Positions 9,195 to 18,562 of a stretch of DNA of 64,000 bases are shown here, piece by piece. Each line of letters opens with the position of its first letter. The first letter of the stretch is position 1. The stretch is from Gammaproteobacteria bacterium (GTDB lineage: Bacteria > Pseudomonadota > Gammaproteobacteria > Ga0077536): assembly GCA_009692265.1 (NCBI GenBank), contig SHZM01000004.1:1-64000 (forward strand), read 5' to 3'. The notes beneath the pieces were generated by a model. The model was not told where the DNA came from, made no database searches, and saw only the letters and a program-made list of their open reading frames with translations. The translations under genes were made by a program, and so were the position numbers.

Positions 9195-9447
9195 ATGAAT
9201 GACGTCGCATTGATTGTTGGCGCTGAAGACGCGACCGGAGCGGCGATTGCACGACGCTTCTCCCAGGAAGGTTTTACCACCTGCGTCACCCGGCGCGCCC
9301 TTGAGAAACTCACTCCGCCGAAAGCCGCTATTGAAAACGCTGGCGGGATTTGCCGTGCCTTCGGCTCGGATGCGCGCGCTGGGTGGGTTTTTGACCGGTC
9401 GTGAAGCGGCGAAGGTGATGCGGCCGCGCGAGCGTGGGACGATCATT
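9195..9447 (+). pseudogene. Short-chain dehydrogenase remnant
   Basis: MNDVALIVGAEDATGAAIARRF is a Rossmann first strand and glycine-rich loop. It is followed by FTTCVTRRALEKL and FGSDAR, all typical of a small SDR group. In another frame comes GFLTGREAAKVMRPRERGTII, which in full-length SDRs lies about 60 residues further on, just before the catalytic Ser strand. The middle of the gene, the NNAG region and everything from the active site onward are missing. This is therefore a deleted and frameshifted leftover. It begins a stretch of five consecutive broken genes. Bases 9448-9594 show no coding signal. Confidence 0.65.
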
Positions 9448-9594
9448 TGCCAGAGCTTTGCCCATTTATGATGGTGGCTCTTACCGCCTGTAAACGCCAC
9501 TAAAAAGCTAAGCTCCGGCACTCGTAATCCGCATTGCCTTCTCCGTGGCAACCACCACGGTTGGTGGTGGTCATCGCGGACTCGTTCAGCGTGA

Positions 9595-10439
9595 CTAGGG
9601 TTGTGCTGGTGTGACGCGAAAGAACGAATTGAGCTCCTCGCCCGAGGCGGCTGCGGAGAGATCATCGAAGCGGCCGTGTTCAGCGATAGCGCGGGCGGCT
9701 CGCATAAATCCACCCCAAGCAACGCGCGCAAGCGCGCCGCCGACACTGATGCGTCGAACACCAAGCTCAGTGATGTCCTGCAAGCTCAGTCCGCCTGCCG
9801 ATCCCACCAACAGATTGACCGGTTTTGAAGCGACTGCGGCGACCACGGCTGAAATCTGTTCGCGGGTGCGGATCCCCGGTGCGAACAAGCAATCTGCGCC
9901 GGCCTTGGCATACGCCTTAAGTCTTGCGATCGTGTCGTTAAGATCGGGTCATCCGACGATAAAATTTTCCGCGCGCCCCACGAGAAGCGTGTCTCCGCCT
10001 GTCCTGTCGATAGCAGCACGCGCAGCGCGGATCCTCGCGACAGCAACGTCAAGGTTATAAAGTGGGTTCGCCACCTCGCCTGTCCCATCCTCGATCGAAA
10101 GCCCTGCCACACCAGTCTCAATCGCGAGACGCACATTCTCCGCGACGCCTTCTGGATCAGGAGCCAACCCATTCTCGAAGTCCGCGTTCACGGGCAGGTC
10201 AGTCGCCGCGACGATCTCGCGCAGGTGAGCGAGAACCAGCTCCGGCGAGAGGTTGCCATCGGATTGACCACGCGACCACGCTGAGCCGAGCTCGTGGTAG
10301 CCAGCGCCTTGAAACCCAGCGATTGCAGAAAGCGCGCGCTGCCGCAATCCCAGGGATTCGGAATAACAAAGCACCCGGATTCGTGTAGCTGGCGAAAAGC
10401 GCGTCGTTTAGCTGCGATGTTTGAAGAAGAATGCGTCAT
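9595..10439 (-). pseudogene. Isocitrate lyase/PEP mutase family gene, frameshift plus nonsense
   Basis: From ATG 10439 the frame encodes NIAAKRRAFRQLHESGCFVIPNPWD, the standard start of ICL/PEP-mutase superfamily enzymes, C-C-bond lyases or mutases acting on 2-oxo or 2-hydroxy acids. After FKALATTSSA the homology moves to another frame: DLPVNADFENG (metal-binding region), GVAGLSIEDGTG and DTLLVGRAENFIVG. It then meets TGA at 9949-9951, where the family usually has Arg, so CGA to TGA is the simplest change. Beyond it the same frame continues LFAPGIRTREQ and LGVRRISVGGALARVAWGGF. Two independent lesions make an inactive gene likely. No other start rescues it. Confidence 0.8.
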
Positions 10440-10736
10440 AAGAGTTCTCTCTTTTCCGCCAGGTACTAGTGCCACTGGATAAAGTATACCGTCACGGTAC
10501 CAGGGTGGCGGTAAATCTTAAGCGGGACGACCTCCACCGTCGCCGAGGGAGATGGGTCGCGCTGGACACGATCGAGATCTCTTACGAATAACAAAGCTCG
10601 GATGTAATTAAAGTTGGCGCGGGGGGATTCGTTACTGAGCTTTTTGGTTTATGCGCAACTTCGGAACGCGGCGCGTAGTCGCCGCTGGACTCGCGCGAGA
10701 GTGTCCCACTCCCTGATCCTCGATAAGTAACCCGAA

Positions 10737-11541
10737 CTAACGCGCCTCGACTTCGGCTTGACCCGGCCGCCACCCCAGCAAACATCGCTCGGCGTAACTC
10801 ACGAGCGCATCCAGCACGAGCGCGCAAACCGTGAGCACGACGATTCCGGCCAGCACCGCGTTGATATCGAATACCCCTTCGGCCTGCAGGATCAGATACC
10901 CCACGCCCTTGGCGGAGCCGAGATATTCGCCGACGACCGCGCCGACGAAGGCCATGCCAACCGAAGTGTGCAGGCTGGAGAACACCCAACTCAGCGCCGA
11001 GGGCCAGTACACGTGACGGATAAGCTGGGAAGGTGAAGCACCCAGCATGCGCGTTGGCGAGGATCACAGGATTCACGTCCTTCACGCCTTGGTAGACGTT
11101 GAAGAACACGATGAAGAATACCAGGGTGATCCCAAGCGCGACTTTCGACCATATGCCAAGCCCGAACCACATCGCGAAAATTGGGGCGAGCACCACGCGC
11201 GGCATGGCGTTGATCGCTTTGAAGTAGGGATCGAGCAGGGCGGCAGCGAACTGACTCAAGCCCAACCATAAGCCAACGGCGATCCCAAGCAAGGTGCCGC
11301 AGCTGAACGCAAGAAAGGTTTCGAGCAACGTGATCGCCAGATGCTCGAAGATAGACCCGCTTGAAATCCAGGTTGCGAGCGTCTGCCACACCAACGCGGG
11401 CTTGCCGAAGAAAAACGGCGGCAGTATCTCGGTCTCGGTCGCCCCATACCAACCCGCGAGGAGTGCACCCAGCAACGCGAGTTGATATGGCCACACGCGT
11501 GGCGCGGGCTGAGTCACAGTGGAAATATTGGGGGTTCGCAT
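10737..11541 (-). pseudogene. NitT/TauT-type ABC permease, frameshifted
   Basis: An inner-membrane permease of the SsuC/TauC type. The first frame gives hydrophobic segments including LALLGALLAGWYGA, the SGTLLGIAVG-like region and KAINAMPRVVLAPIFAMWFG, with the EAA-loop region following. After NPVILANA the homology jumps frame to MLGASPSQLIRHVYWPSALSWVF and MAFVGAVVGEYLGSAKGVGYLI, ending at TGA 10737. The join lies in AACGCGCATGC near 11045 and fits loss of a GC pair from a GCGCGC run. It overlaps the ATPase gene by one base (TAATG). All three importer genes are disrupted. Bases 10440-10736 hold no other gene. Confidence 0.8.
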
Positions 11542-12315
11542 TAGTGTGTTACCGCATGGCTGCGCTGGACTTCGGTTTTGAGCAATTGCCAGATCTCGCG
11601 CTGAAGTTCGATGAAGCGTGGACCGAGGCGCGCCTCCGCGACATCGCGCGGTCGGGGCAAATCGATCACATACTCGCCGACGATGCGGCTTGCGGGTTCC
11701 GCTGAGAGCACCACCACCCGATCGGCAAGCGCGATCGCTTCCTCTAAATCATGGGTGATGAAGAGCACCGATTTGCGATCCGCTGACCACAGCGCCAGTA
11801 ACTCGTTTCCCATCAAACTGCGGGTGTGCACATCGAGCGCGGAAAAGGGTTCGTCCATCAGCAATAGGCGCGGATCCAGAATCAATACCTGCGCCAACGC
11901 GACGCGCTTACGCATGCCGCCCGATAGCTGATGAGGGTAATGATTACCGCAACCACGTCTCGGCGGCGGCGCGCGCCGCGAGGATCGAAACGCCGCGAAA
12001 GCGCAGGCCGGCGGCGACGTTGTCACGCGCATAGCGCCAGGGCATTAAAGCCTCGCTTTGAAACAGGTAGCCGGCCGCAGTGTTCAATCCCCCTAGCTCG
12101 GCCCCAGACACGAGTACCCGGCCCTGCGAAGGGGCGATCAATCCGGCCGCGACATTGAGCAGGGTTGACTTGCCGCACCCGGTTGGACCGACCACACAGA
12201 CAAACTCGCCAGCGGCGACCTTGAGATCGATCCCGCTGATCGCGGTGTACGGTCCATCCTTGCCGGCAAAGCTCACTCGCGCGTCGACGAATTCAAGCGC
12301 GTACGGTGTGATCAT
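11541..12315 (-). pseudogene. NitT/TauT-type ABC ATPase, deletion and frameshift
   Basis: The ATPase of the same importer, from ATG 12315. Walker A is GPTGCGKST, and the Q-loop region is YLFQSEALMPW. After ARAAAETWL the frame closes at TAA. In another frame the gene resumes with GNHYPHQLSGGMRKRVALAQ (ABC signature), LLLMDEPFSALD (Walker B) and LFITHDLEEAIALADR (H-loop). The few residues normally lying between the helix and the signature are missing, so a short deletion not divisible by three has occurred. The start overlaps the binding-protein stop as ATGA. Family members import sulfonates, nitrate, thiamine precursors or similar; the substrate is not readable. Confidence 0.8.
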
Positions 12316-13348
12316 TTAGGGTGGGTTGCGGCGTGGGTTACAAAGGTGGTGTTGAAGGTGTGGGCGAGATCAATCTCGGCGTCGCGCACAAACGGTTCAA
12401 ACTCGCGCAACACCCGCAGCACGTTCTCGGCGCCGCTCCCCGCGAGATCACCAGTAGGCGACAGCGCCGGCAAATTCTTCACCAATGCCGCTTGATAGCC
12501 AGCCCGATCGCTGCCCCAATAATCGCTCGGCACGGCCGCGACGATTTCGTCCGGACTCGCGCGGGCCAACCAGTACAACGCGCGCACCAGCGCGTTCACC
12601 AGCGCTTGGGTCGTGCCGGGATGATCGGCGATGAAGTTTGTCTTAGCGTACAGGCAGGCCGCGTGATAGGGCCCGCCGTATACCGCATGCGCGCCAGCTT
12701 CGGTGCGCGTATCGACGATCACGACGATGTCGCCGGTCGCCTCGAGTTGCTGGATCACCGGGTCGAGATGCACGATCGCATCCAGCTCACCACGCCGCAT
12801 CGCGGCGACCGCGCTCGCGCCCGTGCAATGCCGATGATCGAAACTTCGGTGGGTTCGATCCCGCCCTTGGCCAACAAGTTATTCAAAAATAAGTGGGTGG
12901 AGGAACCCGGTGCGGTGACACCAATCTTTAGTCCACGCAGATCGGCCGGCGTGCGATAGCGCGCGGCGAGGGCTGGCTTTAACGCGAGCACCAGCGCCGG
13001 ATAGCGCGCGATCAACGCCACTGCTTGCAGCTTCTGCCCCTTGGCCTGCAGGTTGATCACATGTTCGAAGGAACCCGCGGCGAATTCGGCGCTGCCGCCA
13101 ACCACTGCTTGCAGGGACTTCGCACCGCCCGGAAAGTCCACGATCGTGACGGCTAGTCCTTCGTCCTCGAAATAGCCGAGCTGCTCCGCAAGCGTCAGGG
13201 GCAGGTAATAGAACAGCCCCTTGCCGCCGACCGCCAACGTAAGTTCGCGCTGCTCGATCTCTGCTTGCAGCAGCGGCGTCGCAACAGGCAACATCACCAG
13301 CCACAGCAGCGCGGCGCGCAAGCGGCGCGAAACAGAAACAAGAAACAT
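12312..13348 (-). pseudogene. NitT/TauT-type ABC substrate-binding protein, frameshifted
   Basis: A secreted binding protein of the SsuA/ThiY-like group. Start is ATG 13348 with GGAG just upstream; a signal peptide covers about residues 1-30. GKGLFYYLPLTLAEQLGYFEDEG, FPGGAKSLQAVVGGSAEFAAG and LKIGVTAPGSSTHLFLNNLL follow in the first frame. After VSIIGI the homology shifts to AMRRGELDAIVHLDPV in another frame and runs to TGA 12312. Restoring one G (GGCATTGCACG to GGCATTGGCACG) repairs the frame. It is the first gene of the operon, followed by the ATPase and permease with overlapping starts. Confidence 0.8.
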
Positions 13349-13447
13349 GGGGCACTCCAACGCTTTTCAGGATTATCCTGGACCCGCTGCGCGAAGTTCA
13401 ACCAAGCGCGCGACTCGCGCCCTCACTCGCTTTCAAGGAGCATTCGC

Positions 13448-14359
13448 ATGGGGATCGAATTTGGCATGTCGCTGACCGGTATCGACAACGTCGTGGCCAA
13501 CGCGCGACGCTTGGAAACCTTGGGTTACGACTTTATCGGCTGTGGTGAGCATGTGAGCTTTCATGGTCCGACGTCGAATTCCTTTATTTCGCTAGGTGTG
13601 GCGGCGGGCGCGACCGAGCGGATCAAGCTGCTCTCGGCCATTGTCTTATTGCCCCTGTACCCTGCGACGCTGGCGGCGAAGTTGGCCGCGACCCTGGATG
13701 TCGCTTCCGGTGGTCGTTATCACATGGGGGTCGGCGTGGGCGGTGAAATGCCCCGCGAGTTCGAAGCCTGCGGCGTGCCGCTCGGCGAGCGCGGCGCCCG
13801 CACCAACGAAGCGTTGCAGATTATTCGGCGCTTATGGACGGAGGAGAATGTGACCTTCGAAGGTCGCTTCAATACCTTGCACGAGGTGTCGATTGCGCCG
13901 AAGCCTGTGCAGCAACCGGGCTTGCCGATCTGGGTCTCGGGCCGAAAGGAGGCCGCGATGAAGCGCGCCGCGCGCTATGGCGACGGTTGGATGCCTTACA
14001 TGTACACCCCCGATCAACTGCGGGACTCGCTCGATAAAATCCGGGGATGGACTCTAGAAGCGGGCCGCCCCGTTGATGCGGTGAAGCCTTCGATTTTCGC
14101 GTTCAGCTGCTGTCATGCCGAACGTGGGCGTGCGATTGACATGGCCGTCGCCAGGCTCAGCGTCCAATATGCGCAGGATTTCTCAAAGATTGCGGATAAG
14201 TACGTGATCGCCGGAACGCCAGCCGACTGTCGCGCCCGCATTCAACAGTATGTCGAGGCGGGTGCGGGAACTGTGTTTTTATCGTCCGCCTGCACCGCGG
14301 AGTACCAGGCTACGAATGAGGAGATTTTCGCCAAAGAGGTGCTCGCGGCGTTTAAATAA
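13448..14359 (+). CDS. LLM-class flavin-dependent oxidoreductase
   Basis: A 303-residue luciferase-like oxidoreductase of the F420/FMN type. GIEFGMSLTGIDNVVANARRLETLG starts the barrel. DFIGCGEHVSFH, TERIKLLSAIVLLPLYPATLAAKLAATLDV, SGGRYHMGVGVGGEMPREFEACG and RGARTNEALQIIRRLW are the classical family blocks. ATG 13448 is preceded by AAGGAG, which decides the start against the ORF-track start 61 codons upstream. The gene diverges from the broken ABC importer across a short spacer. About 50 residues shorter than the enzyme at 282-1331, it belongs to a different subgroup. Substrate unknown. Confidence 0.88.
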   Translation: MGIEFGMSLTGIDNVVANARRLETLGYDFIGCGEHVSFHGPTSNSFISLGVAAGATERIKLLSAIVLLPLYPATLAAKLAATLDVASGGRYHMGVGVGGEMPREFEACGVPLGERGARTNEALQIIRRLWTEENVTFEGRFNTLHEVSIAPKPVQQPGLPIWVSGRKEAAMKRAARYGDGWMPYMYTPDQLRDSLDKIRGWTLEAGRPVDAVKPSIFAFSCCHAERGRAIDMAVARLSVQYAQDFSKIADKYVIAGTPADCRARIQQYVEAGAGTVFLSSACTAEYQATNEEIFAKEVLAAFK

Positions 14360-14368
14360 ACGCACGCG

Positions 14369-14923
14369 TTAAAGGTTTGCGAAAACCTCGGCCAGCGGGA
14401 TTTCCAAGTCCAGACTCGCCACTCGCATAGTCTCCTGACCGAACTCATAGAGCACCCAATGCCCGGTGTGATCTTTCCGAAAACTCTCGATCCGTTGGGA
14501 TTCGGGATCGATTAGCACGTATTCTTCGAGCGAGGGGAGCAAGCGGTACTTGGCGAACTTGTCACCACGATCGTAGGCTTCGGTTGAAGGGGACAGTACT
14601 TCGATGATGAGTCGCGGCTCGCTTAGCGCGTCGTCGGCTTGATGATCGCGTTCAGAGCAGGTGACAAAGACATCGGGGTAGAAATACGCGTTGACGGCTT
14701 CGACCCTGACTTTCATGCCGGCGGTGTAGGCCCGACACGGCGAGCCGCTTAACCGGTTTCGCAACCATGCGGCCAGGTTTAGCGCGATCGTCTCGTGTTG
14801 CCGCGTGCCACCGACCATCGCGAAGATCTCGCCATCGACGTACTCGTGCCGTAACGGCTGCGCCGCCTCCCAGACCAGGTATGCCGCGCTGGACATTTTT
14901 TCGGATCGCAGTGACTGAACCAT
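14369..14923 (-). CDS. Uma2 family (DUF820) PD-(D/E)XK nuclease-like protein
   Basis: A 184-residue Uma2/DUF820 protein, a restriction-endonuclease-like fold common in cyanobacteria and scattered elsewhere, often many copies per genome and mostly uncharacterised. RHEYVDGEIFAMVGGTRQHETIALNL is the conserved N-terminal part. YFYPDVFVTCSE contains the metal-binding Asp (PDV), PRLIIEVLSPSTEAYDRGDKFAKYR gives the E-x-L and Lys of the PD-(D/E)XK core, and EEYVLIDPESQRIESFRK the last strand. All core residues are present. It lies tail to tail with the LLM gene and its biological role is unknown. Confidence 0.88.
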   Translation of the reverse strand: MVQSLRSEKMSSAAYLVWEAAQPLRHEYVDGEIFAMVGGTRQHETIALNLAAWLRNRLSGSPCRAYTAGMKVRVEAVNAYFYPDVFVTCSERDHQADDALSEPRLIIEVLSPSTEAYDRGDKFAKYRLLPSLEEYVLIDPESQRIESFRKDHTGHWVLYEFGQETMRVASLDLEIPLAEVFANL

Positions 14924-14974
14924 ACGGTTAAACCTCGCGCGGCTAAACTAGCACACCAAGCAGGAGAGACGAAC

Positions 14975-15763
14975 ATGATCATAGAACAGATCTGGACAGG
15001 GAACGCGTATCGCAACTTCAATTACTTAATCGCTTGCGGCGAGACCGGCGAAGCCTTGGCGATTGATCCGCTGGATCACGCGAAATGCCTGGTGCGCGCC
15101 AAGGCACGCGGCTGGCACATCACCCAGGTGTTGAACACGCACGAGCATCACGATCACACTGGCGGGAATGCGGCGGTGGTCGCGGCCACCGGCGCGAAGG
15201 TGTTGGCCCACGCGAACGCGAAAAACGCGATCCCGGGTCTGGATCGCGGTCTTACAGCGGGGGACATTATCAAGGTCGGCAAGACCGAGCTCGAAACACT
15301 GGATACCCCAGGCCACACCATGAGCCATGTGTGCCTGCTCTCGCACACCGACACCCCAGCCCTGTTCTGTGGCGATACCTTGTTCAACGCCGGTGCCGGT
15401 AACTGTCATAACGGCGGCCATCCGGCCGAACTCTATGCGACCTTCGTTGATCAACTCGCTAAATTGCCGGACCACACGCAGATCTATCCGGGCCACGACT
15501 ATATCGGCAATAACCTGCGCTTCACGTTGGATCGCGAGCCCGATAACGCCAAAGCCGGCGCGCTACTCGCGCAGGTCGATACCCAGGATCTTTCAGCGCC
15601 ACTGGTAACCACCTTGGCGCTCGAAAAAGAGATCAACACGTTCTTTCGGTTGCGTAGCGGATCGGTCATCGCAGCGCTGCGGGCGGTGTTTCCGGATCTG
15701 CCAGAAGCGCCAGATCCGGAGCTGGTGTTTTTGAAACTGCGTGAGTTGCGCAATAGCTGGTAG
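14975..15763 (+). CDS. gloB: Hydroxyacylglutathione hydrolase (glyoxalase II)
   Basis: A 262-residue metallo-beta-lactamase fold enzyme of the glyoxalase II type, hydrolysing S-lactoylglutathione to lactate and glutathione in methylglyoxal detoxification. NTHEHHDHTGG (about residues 50-60) is the THxHxDH metal motif, LDTPGHTMSHVCLL the next ligand His, FCGDTLFNAGAGN the bridging Asp region and YPGHDYIGNNLRF the last His. The C-terminal part with REPDNAKA and INTFFRLRS matches the alpha-helical substrate domain of GloB rather than other MBL-fold enzymes. ATG 14975 follows GGAGAG. It diverges from the Uma2 gene. Confidence 0.92.
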   Translation: MIIEQIWTGNAYRNFNYLIACGETGEALAIDPLDHAKCLVRAKARGWHITQVLNTHEHHDHTGGNAAVVAATGAKVLAHANAKNAIPGLDRGLTAGDIIKVGKTELETLDTPGHTMSHVCLLSHTDTPALFCGDTLFNAGAGNCHNGGHPAELYATFVDQLAKLPDHTQIYPGHDYIGNNLRFTLDREPDNAKAGALLAQVDTQDLSAPLVTTLALEKEINTFFRLRSGSVIAALRAVFPDLPEAPDPELVFLKLRELRNSW

Positions 15764-15932
15764 GGGTCGCGGGAGAGGTTGGTAAATTCCCTTGGGTGCT
15801 CGGCAGCGACAAACTTTGTGCAATCGCTGGGCCCGAACTGTGTCAAACGGTCAACGCCCTGGGGCTTGACGTTGTAACGGTGGGGGGGAAGGGCTACGCT
15901 GGTCCATAAACCTCGAAGAAAATCCCGCGACT

Positions 15933-16472
15933 ATGCTCGCCATGAATGGAATTAAGCGCCTTGCCCTCGGTGCACTGGCGTTCGCGGCCGGGCTCACCGG
16001 CGAAGCCACCGCCAGTTCTGGCTTAGCGGGCAGCTTCATGCTGACCAGTATTACCCATGGCGCGAGCCGTTTTATTCACGCGGCGGATCCGCAGCACTCC
16101 TACGGCTCTTTTTTCTTTCTCACCGCGATTGGATTTACCGGCTTTCGATCACCGAAGATCTGGTCGCTGTCGCTCACGGCGCAGCCGGGGGTCAACTCCG
16201 AGGTTCCTGAATACTCGAATAACCGCGGCGGCGTTGTAACTACGTCCGTCACCGCGTCCCAGCCCGAAGGCCCGCTTGATCAGTTGCAGATCACGATAAA
16301 GCCCAATGATCAAACCACCACGCCGGATTTCGAACTCCAGATCGCGACCGATCAACTCGGGATCCCGTTACAAGTTGGCAATTATCCCGACCCCAGCGCG
16401 AACCCAACCGCCGGTCAACCAACCTTTCAGTTAACCTACGGCACGGCGAGCTGGGAACCAACGGGCCTTTAG
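15933..16472 (+). CDS. Secreted protein, N-terminal part of split SdrD-B/FG-GAP protein
   Basis: A 179-residue ORF with a clear signal peptide (IKRLALGALAFAAGLTGEATA; an alternative start is Met at residue 4). The mature part is beta-rich with no family I can name. It ends at TAG 16470-16472 after GTASWEPTGL. The frame of the next ORF reads sensibly upstream of its GTG, as AFSIEQLATLAVAVPAP, so the two are probably one gene with a frameshift around 16455-16470. If so, the whole protein would be about 850 residues, exported and cell-surface or secreted. Confidence 0.6.
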   Translation: MLAMNGIKRLALGALAFAAGLTGEATASSGLAGSFMLTSITHGASRFIHAADPQHSYGSFFFLTAIGFTGFRSPKIWSLSLTAQPGVNSEVPEYSNNRGGVVTTSVTASQPEGPLDQLQITIKPNDQTTTPDFELQIATDQLGIPLQVGNYPDPSANPTAGQPTFQLTYGTASWEPTGL

Positions 16473-16497
16473 CATTGAGCAACTCGCGACGCTGGCG

Positions 16498-18489
16498 GTG
16501 GCGGTGCCCGCGCCGGCGTATACCCTCGCGGAGCTCGTCCTCCGTTTCAATTGTGGCGACAGCTTGCACGGCGTTCTGCGCTACAACGACACCGAACTCA
16601 CCTACGCCGAGGTCGGCCAGCTCCGAGGTCAGGTGTGGGACGACGAAGACGCCGACAGGATCCAGGCCGGAGACGGGTATAACTCGCCCGACGGGCTTTT
16701 GTCGAACATACAGGTCAAGCTATTGCAAGACGGCCAGGTGGTCGATGTGGACTGGACCGGTGTCGGATTCGAATTCGAAGTTTTAGCCGGCGACTATCAA
16801 CTTGAAGTGGTGCCGCCACCAGGGCGTGCAGTTACCCTGCGCGACCTAGGGGGTAATGAAAATCGCGACAGTGATCTCGACCCCTCCACCCATCGCAGCG
16901 ATCTAATCACCGCGGCGTTGGCTGTTTCCAACTTTCTCACCGCGGGCCTGACCGGCCCTGCGCCGACGCTACTGCCGCTGCCGAGTACCGCCCTGCAACC
17001 ACTCGTCCCCGGCACGCGCACCGTCTACAGCAGTGTCGTGGGGAACGTCGAGACAATGGCGACAGACCAGGTCTTACTAGGGCAGGCGAAAATCGATCGC
17101 GGCATCGGTCGGCGCATTGTCGATTCCTCGCGCAATTCGTTCGTGCTCTCCAACGATACGCGTGGTTTAAGGCTACACCGCGCGAGCCTTTACAATCGTC
17201 GCACCGGCAAATCGAAACCAGTCACGTTCGAACCTGCATTGGTGTTGTTACCACCCGTGGTGAACGTCGGCGCCCACGTGAGCCGGGGCCAGGCCACTAC
17301 CACACTCGCGAACGGCGGCAAGGCCACCGTGAGCTACCGCTATAGGAGCAGTGTTTACGCCACTGGGAATGCGTTGTTTCGCCATGGCAACTACGCGGCA
17401 ATGAACAGCGACAACAGCCTGCACTTCAGCGGGCCGCTCGGGGGCACAAATTTCGATGCGCTGACCCTAAGCCATGATACTTATGCGCTAGCCGCTGGGG
17501 TTATGCAATCAATCACGCCTGAAGCCTCCACGAGTACGAATGTGAGTTACTTTCGCCAGGGGCTTGGTAATGATGCTGATGGTGATCGCGGTAGTGACGT
17601 GGCGTGGACTGATCCTGCGATCCGCACAATCAGCGCGCGGAACCTTCGTGCGGATCCGAATTCCGATTTAAGCCTGGCGACGCTAGTAGGCGCGCAGGCC
17701 GTGGTCTTACGCGGGGATTTCGACGGCGATGGCCGTGTGGATTTAGTCGCGCGTGATTCTGATACCGGTTTAGTCTCCCTCCTTAGTTCCAAATCGAACG
17801 GGAATCCAAATGCAGAAACGCCTCGCTATCTGGAACCTGTGTCGTTCTCACCCCTGGCGGCCCTGCCAGTCGCGGCGACCAACTTCGATGCCGATGGGAT
17901 CGCGGAGATCCTATGGCAGGAAATCGGTACTGGAAAATTGAGCCTGTGGGCAATGCAAGGTCACTCGCCCCCGCAATCTGGGATTGCGCTCATCGCGGAG
18001 AATGACGCGCCGCTGACGATCCCGATGGGCTCGCGGGTGGCGACGACCGGTGATTTCGATGCCGAAGGCTCCAGCGATTTGGTCGTGCGCAACGACGGTG
18101 CCGGGGCCGTCGAAATTTGGTTCATGCACGGCATCCGACGTCACAGCGTCACGACGATAGAGTCGCTCTCACCCGTGTGGCAATTGGTCGCCGCGAATGA
18201 TTTCAACGGCAATGGGCGCAGCGATTTGTTGTGGGCGGACGCCAATGGTGGCGCACAAGTGTGGTTGATGGACGGCGCAAAGGTGGTGACGAAGGGAAAA
18301 TTCGCCGCCTCGCCAATCTCGCAAGAAGTCGTCGATACCGGCGACTACAACGCGGATGGCGCGGCCGATATTCTTTGGCAGGAAACCCAGACGAAAGCGC
18401 TGTCGCGGTGGCTGATGCTTGGCGCTCACCGAGTATCGATTGCGCCAGTCGCACTAGACCCGAACCTTGAGATAGTGGCCTTACCTTAG
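16498..18489 (+). CDS. SdrD B-like and FG-GAP/VCBS repeat protein
   Basis: A 663-residue extracellular-type protein without its own signal sequence, which supports joining to the preceding ORF. LRGQVWDDEDADRIQAGDG to RDSDLDPSTHRSDLI (about residues 43-140) is an SdrD B-like Cna-type domain. The C-terminal third (about 400-660) carries FG-GAP/VCBS repeats with calcium-type loops: GDFDGDGRVDLVARD, TNFDADGIAEILWQE, GDFDAEGSSDLVVRN, NDFNGNGRSDLLWAD and GDYNADGAADILWQE. These form a beta-propeller used in adhesion or matrix binding. The GTG start is uncertain. It is followed, convergently, by a spondin-domain VPLPA-CTERM protein, another surface candidate. Confidence 0.75.
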   Translation: MAVPAPAYTLAELVLRFNCGDSLHGVLRYNDTELTYAEVGQLRGQVWDDEDADRIQAGDGYNSPDGLLSNIQVKLLQDGQVVDVDWTGVGFEFEVLAGDYQLEVVPPPGRAVTLRDLGGNENRDSDLDPSTHRSDLITAALAVSNFLTAGLTGPAPTLLPLPSTALQPLVPGTRTVYSSVVGNVETMATDQVLLGQAKIDRGIGRRIVDSSRNSFVLSNDTRGLRLHRASLYNRRTGKSKPVTFEPALVLLPPVVNVGAHVSRGQATTTLANGGKATVSYRYRSSVYATGNALFRHGNYAAMNSDNSLHFSGPLGGTNFDALTLSHDTYALAAGVMQSITPEASTSTNVSYFRQGLGNDADGDRGSDVAWTDPAIRTISARNLRADPNSDLSLATLVGAQAVVLRGDFDGDGRVDLVARDSDTGLVSLLSSKSNGNPNAETPRYLEPVSFSPLAALPVAATNFDADGIAEILWQEIGTGKLSLWAMQGHSPPQSGIALIAENDAPLTIPMGSRVATTGDFDAEGSSDLVVRNDGAGAVEIWFMHGIRRHSVTTIESLSPVWQLVAANDFNGNGRSDLLWADANGGAQVWLMDGAKVVTKGKFAASPISQEVVDTGDYNADGAADILWQETQTKALSRWLMLGAHRVSIAPVALDPNLEIVALP

Positions 18490-18527
18490 CTTGAACGTTC
18501 ACCGCGCGGGTGCCGACTCGATCGAGT

Positions 18528-18554
18528 AATCGGGGGCAACGCCTACCCCCGATT
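18528..18554. terminator. Hairpin between convergent genes
   Basis: AATCGGGGG and CCCCCGATT form a 9-bp perfect stem with a 9-base loop. It sits between the stop of the FG-GAP gene (plus) and the stop of the spondin gene (minus), where a bidirectional terminator is expected. No strong T tract is present, so the role is inferred from position and structure. Confidence 0.55.
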
Positions 18555-18562
18555 CGAACGCC

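Noticed and set aside
9949-9951. TGA in the PEP-mutase-like gene as a selenocysteine codon
   Set aside because: The family has Arg at this place, no SECIS-like hairpin is evident, and the gene also has an independent frameshift.
10582-10736. C-terminus of the 319-aa permease ORF
   Set aside because: This part is the out-of-frame tail after the frameshift; the true C-terminal permease frame ends at 10737.
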